Positions 53,920 through 62,402 of a stretch of DNA of 64,000 nt are shown here, piece by piece. Position 1 is the first letter of the stretch. Every line of letters begins with the position of its first letter. The notes under the pieces were generated by a model. It was not told the origin of the DNA and made no database searches. It saw only the letters and a list, made by a program, of their open reading frames with translations. A program made the position numbers and the translations under genes. The DNA lies in NCBI RefSeq assembly GCF_016469335.1, contig NZ_CP059888.1:1178001-1242000 (forward strand). Reading direction: 5' to 3'. This DNA comes from Flocculibacter collagenilyticus. Lineage in GTDB: Bacteria > Pseudomonadota > Gammaproteobacteria > Enterobacterales > Alteromonadaceae.

Positions 53920-56301
53920 TCACACTTTTATATTTAATATTTCTGCATTAGTAGTACGAATCGTCTCAGGAACCTGAGTGACTACACAAGGCGTATAATC
54001 TACGGATAGGTCGAAAGACAAAAGCCGCTCTTCTAAAAACTCAACATACGTGTCTATTTTAGCTTTTACGGCATGCTCATCAGTAAAAAAATTAAGCTTT
54101 AAATGGTTATCTATAATTGCCCCCTTTATGAGCAGGCGACCTAATGGGCTTAAATCCATGTTAAGTGTAATTTTCCATGTTGATTGCTTAACGTCTTTTG
54201 CATGTTTTTCGCTTTCTTGCTCGAATAGTATTTCATGCTCTTTTAATCCTTGTTCGTATTGAATAGGAAGTGTGACGAAATATAAATTGTTCTGATCAAG
54301 TTGACGCTCTAATGTATGTAACTGACTTAGACGTATATGGCTATGTGTATTTAATAAGCTGCCCGCAAGAGATGAAGACTTGTCGGCATGACTCAATAAT
54401 TGCTTTGCCCAGTTTTTTTTCTGACCGTCTGAAAGATTGGTTAATTGCGGGGCTAACGATCTAATTAGCGTGCTTATTTGTGGGGCGGTTAGCGTGGTTG
54501 CTGTTTTACTTTTTGAAGATAAAAAAAGTAGATTAATTGCAGTTTGTAATAAGCTGTTATTTTCGACTTTTAGGCTGGGCGGTAGTGATGCTGTACTAGT
54601 AACTGATGCCGAGGTGACTATGTTACTTTTCATGGGCTCCGTTTGCATGGGCTCCGTTTGCATGATATCCGTCAGTTTAGCAGGCGAATCTGGCGAGGTA
54701 GCAGAGTGTCTGTTTGTTTCGCTACTGAATAATTTGCCAGTATCGTAATTAAGCAGGTTCTGCATCACATTACTCACCAATGCGGCAGTGGTGCTGGGCT
54801 TAGTAACGGTAAGTGACGCCAGCTGTAATTTAATAGTGTTTGTAACCTCTTTTAATTCAGTAAAACTTTCAAGCTTGGGGGCAAGGAAGCTCTGTTTGAG
54901 AGTTTTATCATGAGCAATATATTTCGGTAGCAATGTAAATATAAGTTGTTTGATTTCAGGCGCAACATGGGCCAGCTTTTGCTCTTTTGGTAGATCTTGT
55001 TGAACGATATGCAACAACTGATTTTGTAGTTGAGCGGGAAGGTTTTTAAATTGAGTACGCCCCAGCATTTGATTAATTTCGGCGCTTTTTGAATTGGTGG
55101 CTTGTGGGTCGTGTACGGTTGATTGTTCATGATTGGCTGTACGATTTAATTCCATCGCTTGAGGAGCATTTTTAATAATCTGTGCTGCCAGCTTATTACT
55201 TAAGTTAATTTCTACAGTGGATGATGTGGTCGCGCTTAGTGAAAGCGGTGTAACTTTAAATGAAAGCTGGCCACCTTTTTCATTTAGTGCCAGTTGTAGC
55301 GGGAGTGGCTTTTCCAATGGTGCTATTTTGGGGATTAAGTTAGGCAATCCTTTACTAACAGACTGTTGAGGTAAATTTAGTTGAATGTTGGTGTCTATGT
55401 TTAGTGTTAACTTACCTTTAATTTGGCTTGGCGTAAGCTCGGCGGTCAACAATTTGTTAGGAGGCACAACTTCTCTAGCAAGGCTGTTAAGTAGCTTTGT
55501 TGAGTGGTTAGCTGTTAATGAAAAACTAACTGGGGCTGTTTTACCTTCCTGACTTAACTTATGAATTGCATGCTGAATTTCATTGGTATTCCTTGCTAGA
55601 AAATTCATATTTATTGGCGCATTGCCACTCTTGTGCTGTGGCGCGGCAAGTATATTAACATTAAGTTGGTTGCCTTTTGCTTCTAAAACGAGTTTAGCTG
55701 GATAGCTAGTGGCAGTAGAATGTGCTTTGTAGTTAAGTAAGTTAGCCAGCTGTTCTGTAATACTTTTATTTAGTTTTAACAGTTGGTTGGGATGAAGTGT
55801 CAGTGTTCCTTGGATGGTAGCACTATCGGAATGTGAAGATGCTGGCTTTGTGGAAGAAAGCAATAAAGGAACCAACCCCTCTAAGGTGCTGTGCTTTAAG
55901 TTGAAATGTGGCAAGTAAGACAGTAATTTCAGCTTAACATCGGTAGGTATGACAATATCAACACTTTGGGCTTGAGAGTGGGAAGGGGATAGATTATTAG
56001 GTTGTGTGCTTAGCTTTAAAATGAATTCATTGCCAGTGGATGGATTCGGGTTTTGAATCACCTGAGCAAACTTAATATTTTTACTGAGTTCCGGTGATGT
56101 TGCTATTTGCAGTGTGACAGGCTTAGGCTCAGTTAAAATTTTGACTGATTGTTTGTTTGGGGAAGTGCTAGTAATTTCAACTGGGTAGCTTTTACCAAAT
56201 TCAATTTTTTGCGTGGATGATGCACCGCTTTCTAACGAAATAGAGGTTGCAGATGCTGCATTGCTTAATGTTTGATTAGGGTGGTTAGTGGATATTGACA
56301 T
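53920..56301 (-). CDS. FliK-like protein with C-terminal hook-length control domain
   Basis: The 793-residue product is low in complexity, rich in Leu, Ser, Thr, Asn and Gln, with no signal peptide. Residues about 690-765 (WKITLNMDLSPLGRLLIKGAIIDNHLKLNFF, KIDTYVEFLEERLLSFDL) resemble the FliK C-terminal domain, which contacts FlhB. A true fliK lies in the main operon, so this is a second FliK-type protein. It ends 6 bases before the free FlhB-tail gene, which looks like its partner. It contains a duplicated 15-base unit encoding MQTEP twice. Confidence 0.7.
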   Translation of the reverse strand: MSISTNHPNQTLSNAASATSISLESGASSTQKIEFGKSYPVEITSTSPNKQSVKILTEPKPVTLQIATSPELSKNIKFAQVIQNPNPSTGNEFILKLSTQPNNLSPSHSQAQSVDIVIPTDVKLKLLSYLPHFNLKHSTLEGLVPLLLSSTKPASSHSDSATIQGTLTLHPNQLLKLNKSITEQLANLLNYKAHSTATSYPAKLVLEAKGNQLNVNILAAPQHKSGNAPINMNFLARNTNEIQHAIHKLSQEGKTAPVSFSLTANHSTKLLNSLAREVVPPNKLLTAELTPSQIKGKLTLNIDTNIQLNLPQQSVSKGLPNLIPKIAPLEKPLPLQLALNEKGGQLSFKVTPLSLSATTSSTVEINLSNKLAAQIIKNAPQAMELNRTANHEQSTVHDPQATNSKSAEINQMLGRTQFKNLPAQLQNQLLHIVQQDLPKEQKLAHVAPEIKQLIFTLLPKYIAHDKTLKQSFLAPKLESFTELKEVTNTIKLQLASLTVTKPSTTAALVSNVMQNLLNYDTGKLFSSETNRHSATSPDSPAKLTDIMQTEPMQTEPMKSNIVTSASVTSTASLPPSLKVENNSLLQTAINLLFLSSKSKTATTLTAPQISTLIRSLAPQLTNLSDGQKKNWAKQLLSHADKSSSLAGSLLNTHSHIRLSQLHTLERQLDQNNLYFVTLPIQYEQGLKEHEILFEQESEKHAKDVKQSTWKITLNMDLSPLGRLLIKGAIIDNHLKLNFFTDEHAVKAKIDTYVEFLEERLLSFDLSVDYTPCVVTQVPETIRTTNAEILNIKV
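54631..54660. repeat. Two tandem copies of a 15-base unit inside the FliK-like gene
   Basis: CATGGGCTCCGTTTG occurs twice in direct succession and a third copy begins (CATG) before diverging. In the minus-strand frame it encodes a five-residue repeat, so gain or loss of copies would keep the reading frame. Confidence 0.8.
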
Positions 56302-56341
56302 AATAACTGCCTAACCGCTTTTTCATAAAATTTTTCCCCTT

Positions 56342-56354
56342 AATGATATTCATT
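56342..56354. promoter_or_regulatory. Possible Fur-type operator
   Basis: AATGATATTCATT is a near-perfect palindrome matching 12 of 13 bases of the Fur-box core AATGATAATCATT. It lies 41 bases upstream of the FliK-like gene on the minus strand and about 200 bases before ccmA. Single matches in AT-rich DNA can be chance. Confidence 0.3.
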
Positions 56355-56485
56355 AAAACTAACCGATTTCCTTTCTATATAGCAGCATAATAACGTTATT
56401 TTTAGTCACTTTAATAACTACCGTATTCGATATAGCATTATGCAATATAAGTTACATTTAAGTTATGAAATCCATTAGATATCAG

Positions 56486-56516
56486 TTGGCTGTACTCTGT
56501 AATTCTATGCTATTAT
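56486..56516 (+). promoter_or_regulatory. Putative promoter of the ccm operon
   Basis: TATTAT at 56511-56516 followed by GCGCGC looks like a -10 with a GC-rich discriminator. TTGGCT at 56486 may be the -35, although the 19-base spacer is long. It lies about 38 bases before ccmA. Confidence 0.5.
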
Positions 56517-56553
56517 GCGCGCAATTTTAATTGAAAACAAAGTAGCCTGAATT

Positions 56554-57144
56554 TTGTTATCTGCGCAGTCACTTACTTCTATCAGACAAGATCGATGTTT
56601 ATTCGACGATCTTAGTTTTCAGATCCAAAAAGGGCAGATATGGCAGGTTGAAGGCCCTAATGGTGCGGGTAAAACAACCTTACTAAAAATGCTTGCAGGG
56701 TTATTAAAACCTTATGAAGGGACTGTTAAGTTTGACGACCCGGAGCAAGAAATATTGTATTTGGGTCATAAAGCTGGGATTGCTTCGTCACTCAGTGCAT
56801 TAGAAAATATGCGTTGGTGGCACGCCACCCATCAAGTGGATGATGTTTTACCCTTTCCTCTGCTTGAAAAACTTGGACTAGTTGGCTTGGAAGATTGCCC
56901 TAGTGGTTTGCTTTCAGCTGGCCAGCAGCGCCGTATTGCGTTGAGTCGATTGTGGACCTCTACCGCTAAATTATGGTTGCTAGATGAGCCTTTCACCGCA
57001 ATAGATAAACAGGGTGTAAGCCTTCTACAGGAAAAGTTTTCATCTCATATTGAAAATGGTGGCACCATTATTTTAACAACACACCAAGATTTAACGAATA
57101 AGTTTGATTCGTTACATAAGATTGTTTTGGAGTATCGTTTTTAA
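56554..57144 (+). CDS. ccmA: Heme exporter ATP-binding protein CcmA
   Basis: CcmA is the ATPase of the CcmABCD complex, which releases heme-loaded CcmE during cytochrome c maturation. The 196-residue product has Walker A GPNGAGKTT at 34-42, the signature LSAGQQRRIALSRL and Walker B LWLLDEPFTA. The start is TTG; no ATG fits before the conserved N terminus. The stop overlaps the ccmB start by one base. Confidence 0.95.
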   Translation: MLSAQSLTSIRQDRCLFDDLSFQIQKGQIWQVEGPNGAGKTTLLKMLAGLLKPYEGTVKFDDPEQEILYLGHKAGIASSLSALENMRWWHATHQVDDVLPFPLLEKLGLVGLEDCPSGLLSAGQQRRIALSRLWTSTAKLWLLDEPFTAIDKQGVSLLQEKFSSHIENGGTIILTTHQDLTNKFDSLHKIVLEYRF

Positions 57145-57830
57145 TGATGACCAATATTTCTTATGCTTCAGCCTTTTTCGCACTAATACAAAAAGAATTT
57201 ACGCAGGTATATCAACATAAAGCCGACATTGTAAATCCATTAATCTTTTTTGTGGTTGTAATTACACTGTTCCCTTTAGGGCTTGGGCCTGAGCCTAACT
57301 TATTAGCGCGAATTGCGGCGGGTATTATTTGGGTCGCGGCTTTACTGTCTACCATGATGGGGTTAGAGCGTGTTTTTAAAGCTGACTATGATGATGGAAC
57401 GATAGAGCAACTACTCATTTCTTCTACGCCTTTCTTTATTTATGTGTGCGCTAAAATGGTTGTGCATTGGCTTTTAACAAGTTTACCGCTCATTATTTTA
57501 TCGCCTGTTGCTGCATATATGCTGCATATTCCCACTCAGGGATTTGAAGCATTAATGTTGACGTTATTACTAGGTACTCCAATCTTAAGTATGATTGGTA
57601 TTATTGCAACTGCACTTACAGTGAGCCTGCCTAAAAGCGGTGTGTTACTGAGTTTACTGGTGCTACCTTTGTATATTCCTGTATTGATATTTTCAACCTC
57701 TGCAGTTGATGCTGCCAGCATGGGAATGGCATATAATGGTCATTTAGCAATGTTGGCGGGTGTTATGATGCTATCAATTGCAGTGAGCCCGTTTGCAACA
57801 GCAGCAGCATTAAAAATTAATATTAATTAA
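57144..57830 (+). CDS. ccmB: Heme exporter membrane protein CcmB
   Basis: CcmB is the permease partner of CcmA. The 228-residue product has six hydrophobic segments. It carries the family stretch FFVVVITLFPLGLGPEPNLLARIAAGIIWVAALLSTMMGLERVF (broken here by rough positions 32-75) and DYDDGTIEQLLIS. Translation is probably coupled to ccmA through the TAATG overlap. Confidence 0.95.
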   Translation: MMTNISYASAFFALIQKEFTQVYQHKADIVNPLIFFVVVITLFPLGLGPEPNLLARIAAGIIWVAALLSTMMGLERVFKADYDDGTIEQLLISSTPFFIYVCAKMVVHWLLTSLPLIILSPVAAYMLHIPTQGFEALMLTLLLGTPILSMIGIIATALTVSLPKSGVLLSLLVLPLYIPVLIFSTSAVDAASMGMAYNGHLAMLAGVMMLSIAVSPFATAAALKININ

Positions 57831-57849
57831 GTGATTATTGAGAAATTCT

Positions 57850-58599
57850 ATGTGGAAATGGTTACATCCTTATGCCAAATCTGAAAAAACGTATCAGTTA
57901 TGCGGCGCATTAACACCATGGTTTAGTCTTTTGGCATTTGGGTTAATAACGATAGGGATGATTTGGGGATTGTTGTATGCCCCGGCCGATTATCAGCAAG
58001 GTGACAGTTTTCGTATTATTTACATGCACGTACCTTCCGCTATGCTGTCTATGAGCGTGTATGCGGCTATGGCAATTATGGCGTTGGTTGGCTTGGTGTG
58101 GCAAATCAAAACAGCGGATATGGCGGTATCGGCAATTGCTCCTGTTGGTGCTGTATTTACCGCAATCGCGCTGTTTACCGGTGCCGCATGGGGAAAACCT
58201 ATGTGGGGTGCATGGTGGGTGTGGGATGCAAGGCTCACCTCAGAGCTGATTCTTCTTTTTTTATACTTAGGCGTGATTGCGCTTTATAATGCGTTTGATG
58301 ATAAAGCGAGTGGTGGTAAAGCCGCAGGTATTCTTGCATTAGTTGGAGTCGTTAATTTACCGATTATTCATTACTCGGTAGAGTGGTGGAATACCCTTCA
58401 TCAAGGTGCAACCATTACACGATTTGATAAACCATTAATTGATTCGAGTATGCTGTGGCCACTATTAATAAATTTAGTTGGGTTTGGCTGTTTTGTTGGT
58501 GCAATTGTTTGCCAACGATTAAGAAATGAAATTTTATTGCGTGAGCAACATAGACCTTGGGTTAAATCAATAGCAATGAAAGTAGCAGGTGAAAAATAA
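57850..58599 (+). CDS. ccmC: Heme transporter / heme-CcmE assembly protein CcmC
   Basis: CcmC holds heme at its tryptophan-rich loop and helps attach it to CcmE in the periplasm. The 249-residue product has six membrane helices and the WWD signature WGAWWVWDARLTSEL near 127-141, with heme-ligand histidines in the HVPSA and HYSVEWWNTLHQG segments. I chose ATG 57850 because it gives the conserved MWKWLHP start; TTG 57838 would add four residues. Confidence 0.96.
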   Translation: MWKWLHPYAKSEKTYQLCGALTPWFSLLAFGLITIGMIWGLLYAPADYQQGDSFRIIYMHVPSAMLSMSVYAAMAIMALVGLVWQIKTADMAVSAIAPVGAVFTAIALFTGAAWGKPMWGAWWVWDARLTSELILLFLYLGVIALYNAFDDKASGGKAAGILALVGVVNLPIIHYSVEWWNTLHQGATITRFDKPLIDSSMLWPLLINLVGFGCFVGAIVCQRLRNEILLREQHRPWVKSIAMKVAGEK

Positions 58600-58600
58600 T

Positions 58601-58810
58601 ATGCAATTTTCTAGTTTTTCAGAATTTGTCGCGATGGGCGGGTATGGTTTTTATGTATGGCTTTCTTACGGGGTGTCATTTTTATTATTACTTGGTTTAG
58701 TGATGGTAACAAAAACTCAGCATTCAAAAATTAAAAGAACGATAGCCCAATCTATATTACGTAATGAACGTATTAATAAAGCACGTAAGGAATTAAGCCA
58801 TGAATCCTAG
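58601..58810 (+). CDS. ccmD: Heme exporter small protein CcmD
   Basis: CcmD is a one-helix membrane protein that stabilises CcmC-CcmE contact. The 69-residue product has [20 protein letters not shown] followed by a membrane helix and a basic tail, as in the family. ATG 58601 is preferred over an in-frame GTG 58589 that lies inside ccmC. It overlaps ccmE by 11 bases. Confidence 0.92.
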   Translation: MQFSSFSEFVAMGGYGFYVWLSYGVSFLLLLGLVMVTKTQHSKIKRTIAQSILRNERINKARKELSHES

Positions 58811-59318
58811 ACGTAAAAAACGACTCACTGTTGCGATTACATTAATATTATCTGTTGGTTCGGCAATCGGGTTTATTTTATATGCATTACAGCAAAATAT
58901 TGATCTGTTTTACACTCCATCAGAAATCGTGAACGGTAAAAACGAAACAGGTATTAAGCCAAGTATTGGTCAGCGGCTTCGTATAGGTGGCATGGTTAAA
59001 GAAAATTCTGTAAAGCGAAGTGATGACTCTCTCGATGTAGAGTTTGTGTTAGTGGATGTAGGGCCTGAAGTTACCATCAAATACAACGGCATTCTGCCAG
59101 ACTTGTTTCGTGAAGGACAAGGCATTGTAGCACAAGGCGTGCTAACTGGTCCTTACACCATTGAAGCGTTTGAGGTGTTAGCAAAACATGATGAAGAATA
59201 TATGCCGCCAGAAGTGGCAGAGGCGTTAAAAGGTATTAAACATGTTAAGCCACAGTACGGCAAAACAGCATCAGAATCGTCAAGTGGCGAATCAAACACG
59301 CTTGGTGGGAGTAATTAA
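58800..59318 (+). CDS. ccmE: Cytochrome c-type biogenesis heme chaperone CcmE
   Basis: CcmE binds heme covalently in the periplasm and passes it to CcmF. The 172-residue product has a basic N terminus, a signal-anchor helix (about 9-30), the OB-fold domain, and the heme-binding motif HDEEY with His130 and Tyr134, the same numbering as E. coli His130. The last 25 residues are a flexible Ser/Gly tail. Confidence 0.97.
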   Translation: MNPRRKKRLTVAITLILSVGSAIGFILYALQQNIDLFYTPSEIVNGKNETGIKPSIGQRLRIGGMVKENSVKRSDDSLDVEFVLVDVGPEVTIKYNGILPDLFREGQGIVAQGVLTGPYTIEAFEVLAKHDEEYMPPEVAEALKGIKHVKPQYGKTASESSSGESNTLGGSN

Positions 59319-59321
59319 TCT

Positions 59322-61319
59322 GTGATCCCTGAACTTGGTTATTTATCACTCGTTATAGCATTTATATTTTGTTGCTTTCTTTCTTTGTATCCTATACTTG
59401 GTGCGCATAGAGGTAACTTAAGCTTAATGCGATCTGGTCCTGTGTTCGCTTATTCAGCTTTATTTTTTACTTTTATTTCATTTTTATGTTTAGTTTATGC
59501 ATTTGTAAATAACGACTTTACCGTAGCTTACGTTGCAAACCATTCAAACTCCTTACTTCCATTAATTTACCGCATTACTGCTGTATGGGGAGGGCATGAA
59601 GGCTCATTTCTGTTATGGGTATTAATTTTAGCTTGCTGGTTTGCTGCTGTTGCGTTTGCCTCTAAAGGACTTAACTGGCCGTTTCGCGCTAGAGTACTCT
59701 CTGTGCTTGGCTGGGTTGGATTAGGTTTTTATTTATTTATTTTATTAGTGTCTAATCCGTTTGAACGCTTATTGCCTTACTTTCCTATTGATGGTCAAGA
59801 TTTAAATCCGGTATTACAAGACCCTGGGATGATCATTCATCCGCCAATGCTATACATAGGGTTTAGTGGGTTCGCAGTATCATTTGCATTTGCTATTGCT
59901 GCGTTAATCTCTGGTAAGTTAGATGCAAGTTGGGCGAAATGGTCAAGGCCGTGGACGTTGGCTGCATGGGTGTTTTTAACATTGGGTATTGCGCTTGGCA
60001 GTTGGTGGGCTTATTACGAACTTGGCTGGGGCGGTTGGTGGTTCTGGGATCCTGTTGAGAACGCATCATTTATGCCATGGCTGCTAGGCACTGCTTTATT
60101 GCACTCACTGGCAGTAACAGAAAAGCGTGGTGTGTTTAAGTCTTGGACCGTGCTACTGGCAATCGCAACGTTCTCACTTAGTTTATTGGGTACATTCTTA
60201 GTTCGTTCTGGTGTGGTGGTGTCTGTGCATGCTTTTGCCTCAGACCCTACGCGAGGACTATTTATTTTAGGATTCTTATTTCTTGTTATTGGCGGTAGCT
60301 TGCTTTTGTATGCATGGCGAGCGTCTTCAATGCGTAGCACAGGCAAATATAAATTATTCTCGCGTGAGGTAATGTTGTGGGGGAATAATATTCTTCTTAC
60401 CGCTGCAATGCTCGTGGTGTTACTGGGCACATTACTACCATTAGTACATAAAGAATTAGGCATGGGCTCTATATCTATAGGCGTGCCATTTTTTAATGAA
60501 ATGTTTACTTACCTCATCGTGCCATTTGCAGTACTGGTTGGTATTGGCCCACTAGTTAGATGGAAACAAGAAAAGTTTAAAAAAGTTGGTCGAGCGTTAG
60601 TACTTACTATGCTTTTTAGTGTTGCAATTACTTGGTTTGTTGCAACGATAGGGTTTGATACGATGGTATCAATTACACTATTAGGCATTTTATTAGGTGT
60701 CTGGGTAACGCTTTCAACTATTCGTGAGTTGACCATTAGAATGAATCACTTTGGTTCATGGCAACAGGGCCTAGCCAAATTATCTGGTAGCCATTGGGCG
60801 ATGATTTTAGGTCATTTAGGCTTCGCAGTCTCCCTAATAGGTATAGCGGTGACGAGCCAATATAGCACTGAGAAAGATGTCAGAATGGCGGTTGGCGAAC
60901 AAATAGACTTAGGTGGTTACCGCTTTGTATTTAGCGACATTAAACGTGTTGAAGGCCCTAATTACGAAGGTCATGAAGGTGTGATCAATATTTATCAAGA
61001 AGATAAACAAGTTGCTCAGTTATTACCACAAAAGCGTATGTATGTTGTACAGCGTATGCCGATGACAGAAGCGGCAATAGATGCGAGCTTATGGCGAGAT
61101 CTTTATGTTGCGCTAGGAGAGCCAATGAACGCTGCTCACCCAACACAGGGAGAGTGGGCGCTAAGGGTTTATCATAAACCTTTTGTTCGCTGGGTATGGT
61201 TAGGTGCAATTTTTATGGCCTTTGGTGGTTTGTGCGCACTATTTGATAAGCGTTACAGAAGGAAAGCTGTTGCCCGCAATTTTTCTGCGACGACTTCTTT
61301 TAGTGGTGTTAATTCATGA
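59322..61319 (+). CDS. ccmF: Cytochrome c heme lyase subunit CcmF
   Basis: CcmF, with CcmH and CcmI, attaches heme from CcmE to apocytochrome c. The 665-residue product has many membrane helices and the WWD signature ELGWGGWWFWDPVENASFMPW near 228-248. Conserved histidines lie in HEGS, HPPMLY and HSLAVTE. The start is GTG, 3 bases after ccmE. The stop overlaps the ccmG start (ATGA). Confidence 0.97.
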   Translation: MIPELGYLSLVIAFIFCCFLSLYPILGAHRGNLSLMRSGPVFAYSALFFTFISFLCLVYAFVNNDFTVAYVANHSNSLLPLIYRITAVWGGHEGSFLLWVLILACWFAAVAFASKGLNWPFRARVLSVLGWVGLGFYLFILLVSNPFERLLPYFPIDGQDLNPVLQDPGMIIHPPMLYIGFSGFAVSFAFAIAALISGKLDASWAKWSRPWTLAAWVFLTLGIALGSWWAYYELGWGGWWFWDPVENASFMPWLLGTALLHSLAVTEKRGVFKSWTVLLAIATFSLSLLGTFLVRSGVVVSVHAFASDPTRGLFILGFLFLVIGGSLLLYAWRASSMRSTGKYKLFSREVMLWGNNILLTAAMLVVLLGTLLPLVHKELGMGSISIGVPFFNEMFTYLIVPFAVLVGIGPLVRWKQEKFKKVGRALVLTMLFSVAITWFVATIGFDTMVSITLLGILLGVWVTLSTIRELTIRMNHFGSWQQGLAKLSGSHWAMILGHLGFAVSLIGIAVTSQYSTEKDVRMAVGEQIDLGGYRFVFSDIKRVEGPNYEGHEGVINIYQEDKQVAQLLPQKRMYVVQRMPMTEAAIDASLWRDLYVALGEPMNAAHPTQGEWALRVYHKPFVRWVWLGAIFMAFGGLCALFDKRYRRKAVARNFSATTSFSGVNS

Positions 61320-61930
61320 ATAAAAAATTAGCCTTTTTTTTACTGCCCTTTTTTATATTTTTAACGTTAACGTTTTTTCTGTTGAAAGGGCTCTTTTCAG
61401 ATCCACGTGAGCGTGAATCTGCACTGATTGGAAAGCCATTACCAGAGTTTCAGTTAATTGACTTAATGGAACCGAATAAAGTTTGGACTGATAAAGAGTT
61501 ATTAGGGGAACCTGTGCTGCTTAACGTGTGGGCAGAGTGGTGCCCAACCTGTAATGAAGAGCTTGGGTTCCTTACAGAATTAAGAGAACGGGGAGTTAAA
61601 ATAGTGGGGGTATATTATTTAAACGATATAGATCCAGACTTTGGTGATAAAGTCGACTTACCGAGAATTCAGGCTGTGGTTCAAGAAAAGTTAACTAACC
61701 GTGGTAACCCCTACCAATATAATATGTTAGATACTCATCGTAGCTTGATTTTAGATCTCGGCGTTGATGGTGCACCAGAAACTTTCTTTATTGATGCAAA
61801 GGGGGTCATTCGGTTTCACCACAAGGGCGATATTAACCAAAGAAATTGGCGTACAAAATTTGCTGATATCTATCGCGAACTGGATGAGACATCTATAGCT
61901 ACAATCAACACTACAAATGCGAGCTTATAA
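61316..61930 (+). CDS. ccmG: Thiol:disulfide interchange protein CcmG (DsbE)
   Basis: CcmG keeps the CXXCH cysteines of apocytochrome c reduced. The 204-residue product has an N-terminal membrane anchor (about 5-24) and a thioredoxin fold with WCPTC, cysteines 76 and 79, preceded by LNVWAEW. The family cis-Pro region reads GVDGAPETFFID. It overlaps ccmF by 4 bases. Confidence 0.96.
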   Translation: MNKKLAFFLLPFFIFLTLTFFLLKGLFSDPRERESALIGKPLPEFQLIDLMEPNKVWTDKELLGEPVLLNVWAEWCPTCNEELGFLTELRERGVKIVGVYYLNDIDPDFGDKVDLPRIQAVVQEKLTNRGNPYQYNMLDTHRSLILDLGVDGAPETFFIDAKGVIRFHHKGDINQRNWRTKFADIYRELDETSIATINTTNASL

Positions 61931-61934
61931 TCAC

Positions 61935-62402
61935 ATGAAATATGGATTAATTAGTTTACTAGTCTTAGTTATTCACCTACCAGTGTTTGCGGTAGAAGAA
62001 ATTCGCAGTTTTAATAATGCGACTGAACAGCGAATCTACCAAGAGTTAATCGCAGAGTTACGTTGCCCAAAATGTCAAAACCAAAATGTTGCTGATTCAA
62101 ATGCAATTGTGGCGATTGATATTAAAGATAAAGTTTATGAACTAGTCACTGAGGGCAAAGACAAGGATGACGTGATCAGTTTTATGATCGATCGTTATGG
62201 CTATTTTGTTCATTACAAGCCACCAATCACTATGGTCACTATTTTGTTGTGGGTGATTCCTGTGGTGTTTATATTATTAGCCATAGTAACAGTACTGTTC
62301 AAAACGCGTCATCCAGCAAAAGATGAAAGCGCTTGGAATGAAGAAAAAGAACAGCAAGTTAACGTATTAATTTCTCAGTATGGCTCAGGGCGTAATCAAT
62401 GA
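61935..62402 (+). CDS. ccmH: Cytochrome c-type biogenesis protein CcmH (thiol-oxidoreductase part)
   Basis: CcmH works with CcmG to present reduced apocytochrome to the heme lyase. The 155-residue product has a signal peptide, the redox motif LRCPKCQNQ with Cys44 and Cys47, and one membrane helix near 95-117. ATG 61935 gives a normal signal peptide start; ATG 61917 inside ccmG would add six residues. In E. coli this part is fused to the CcmI part; here they are separate genes overlapping by 4 bases. Confidence 0.94.
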   Translation: MKYGLISLLVLVIHLPVFAVEEIRSFNNATEQRIYQELIAELRCPKCQNQNVADSNAIVAIDIKDKVYELVTEGKDKDDVISFMIDRYGYFVHYKPPITMVTILLWVIPVVFILLAIVTVLFKTRHPAKDESAWNEEKEQQVNVLISQYGSGRNQ

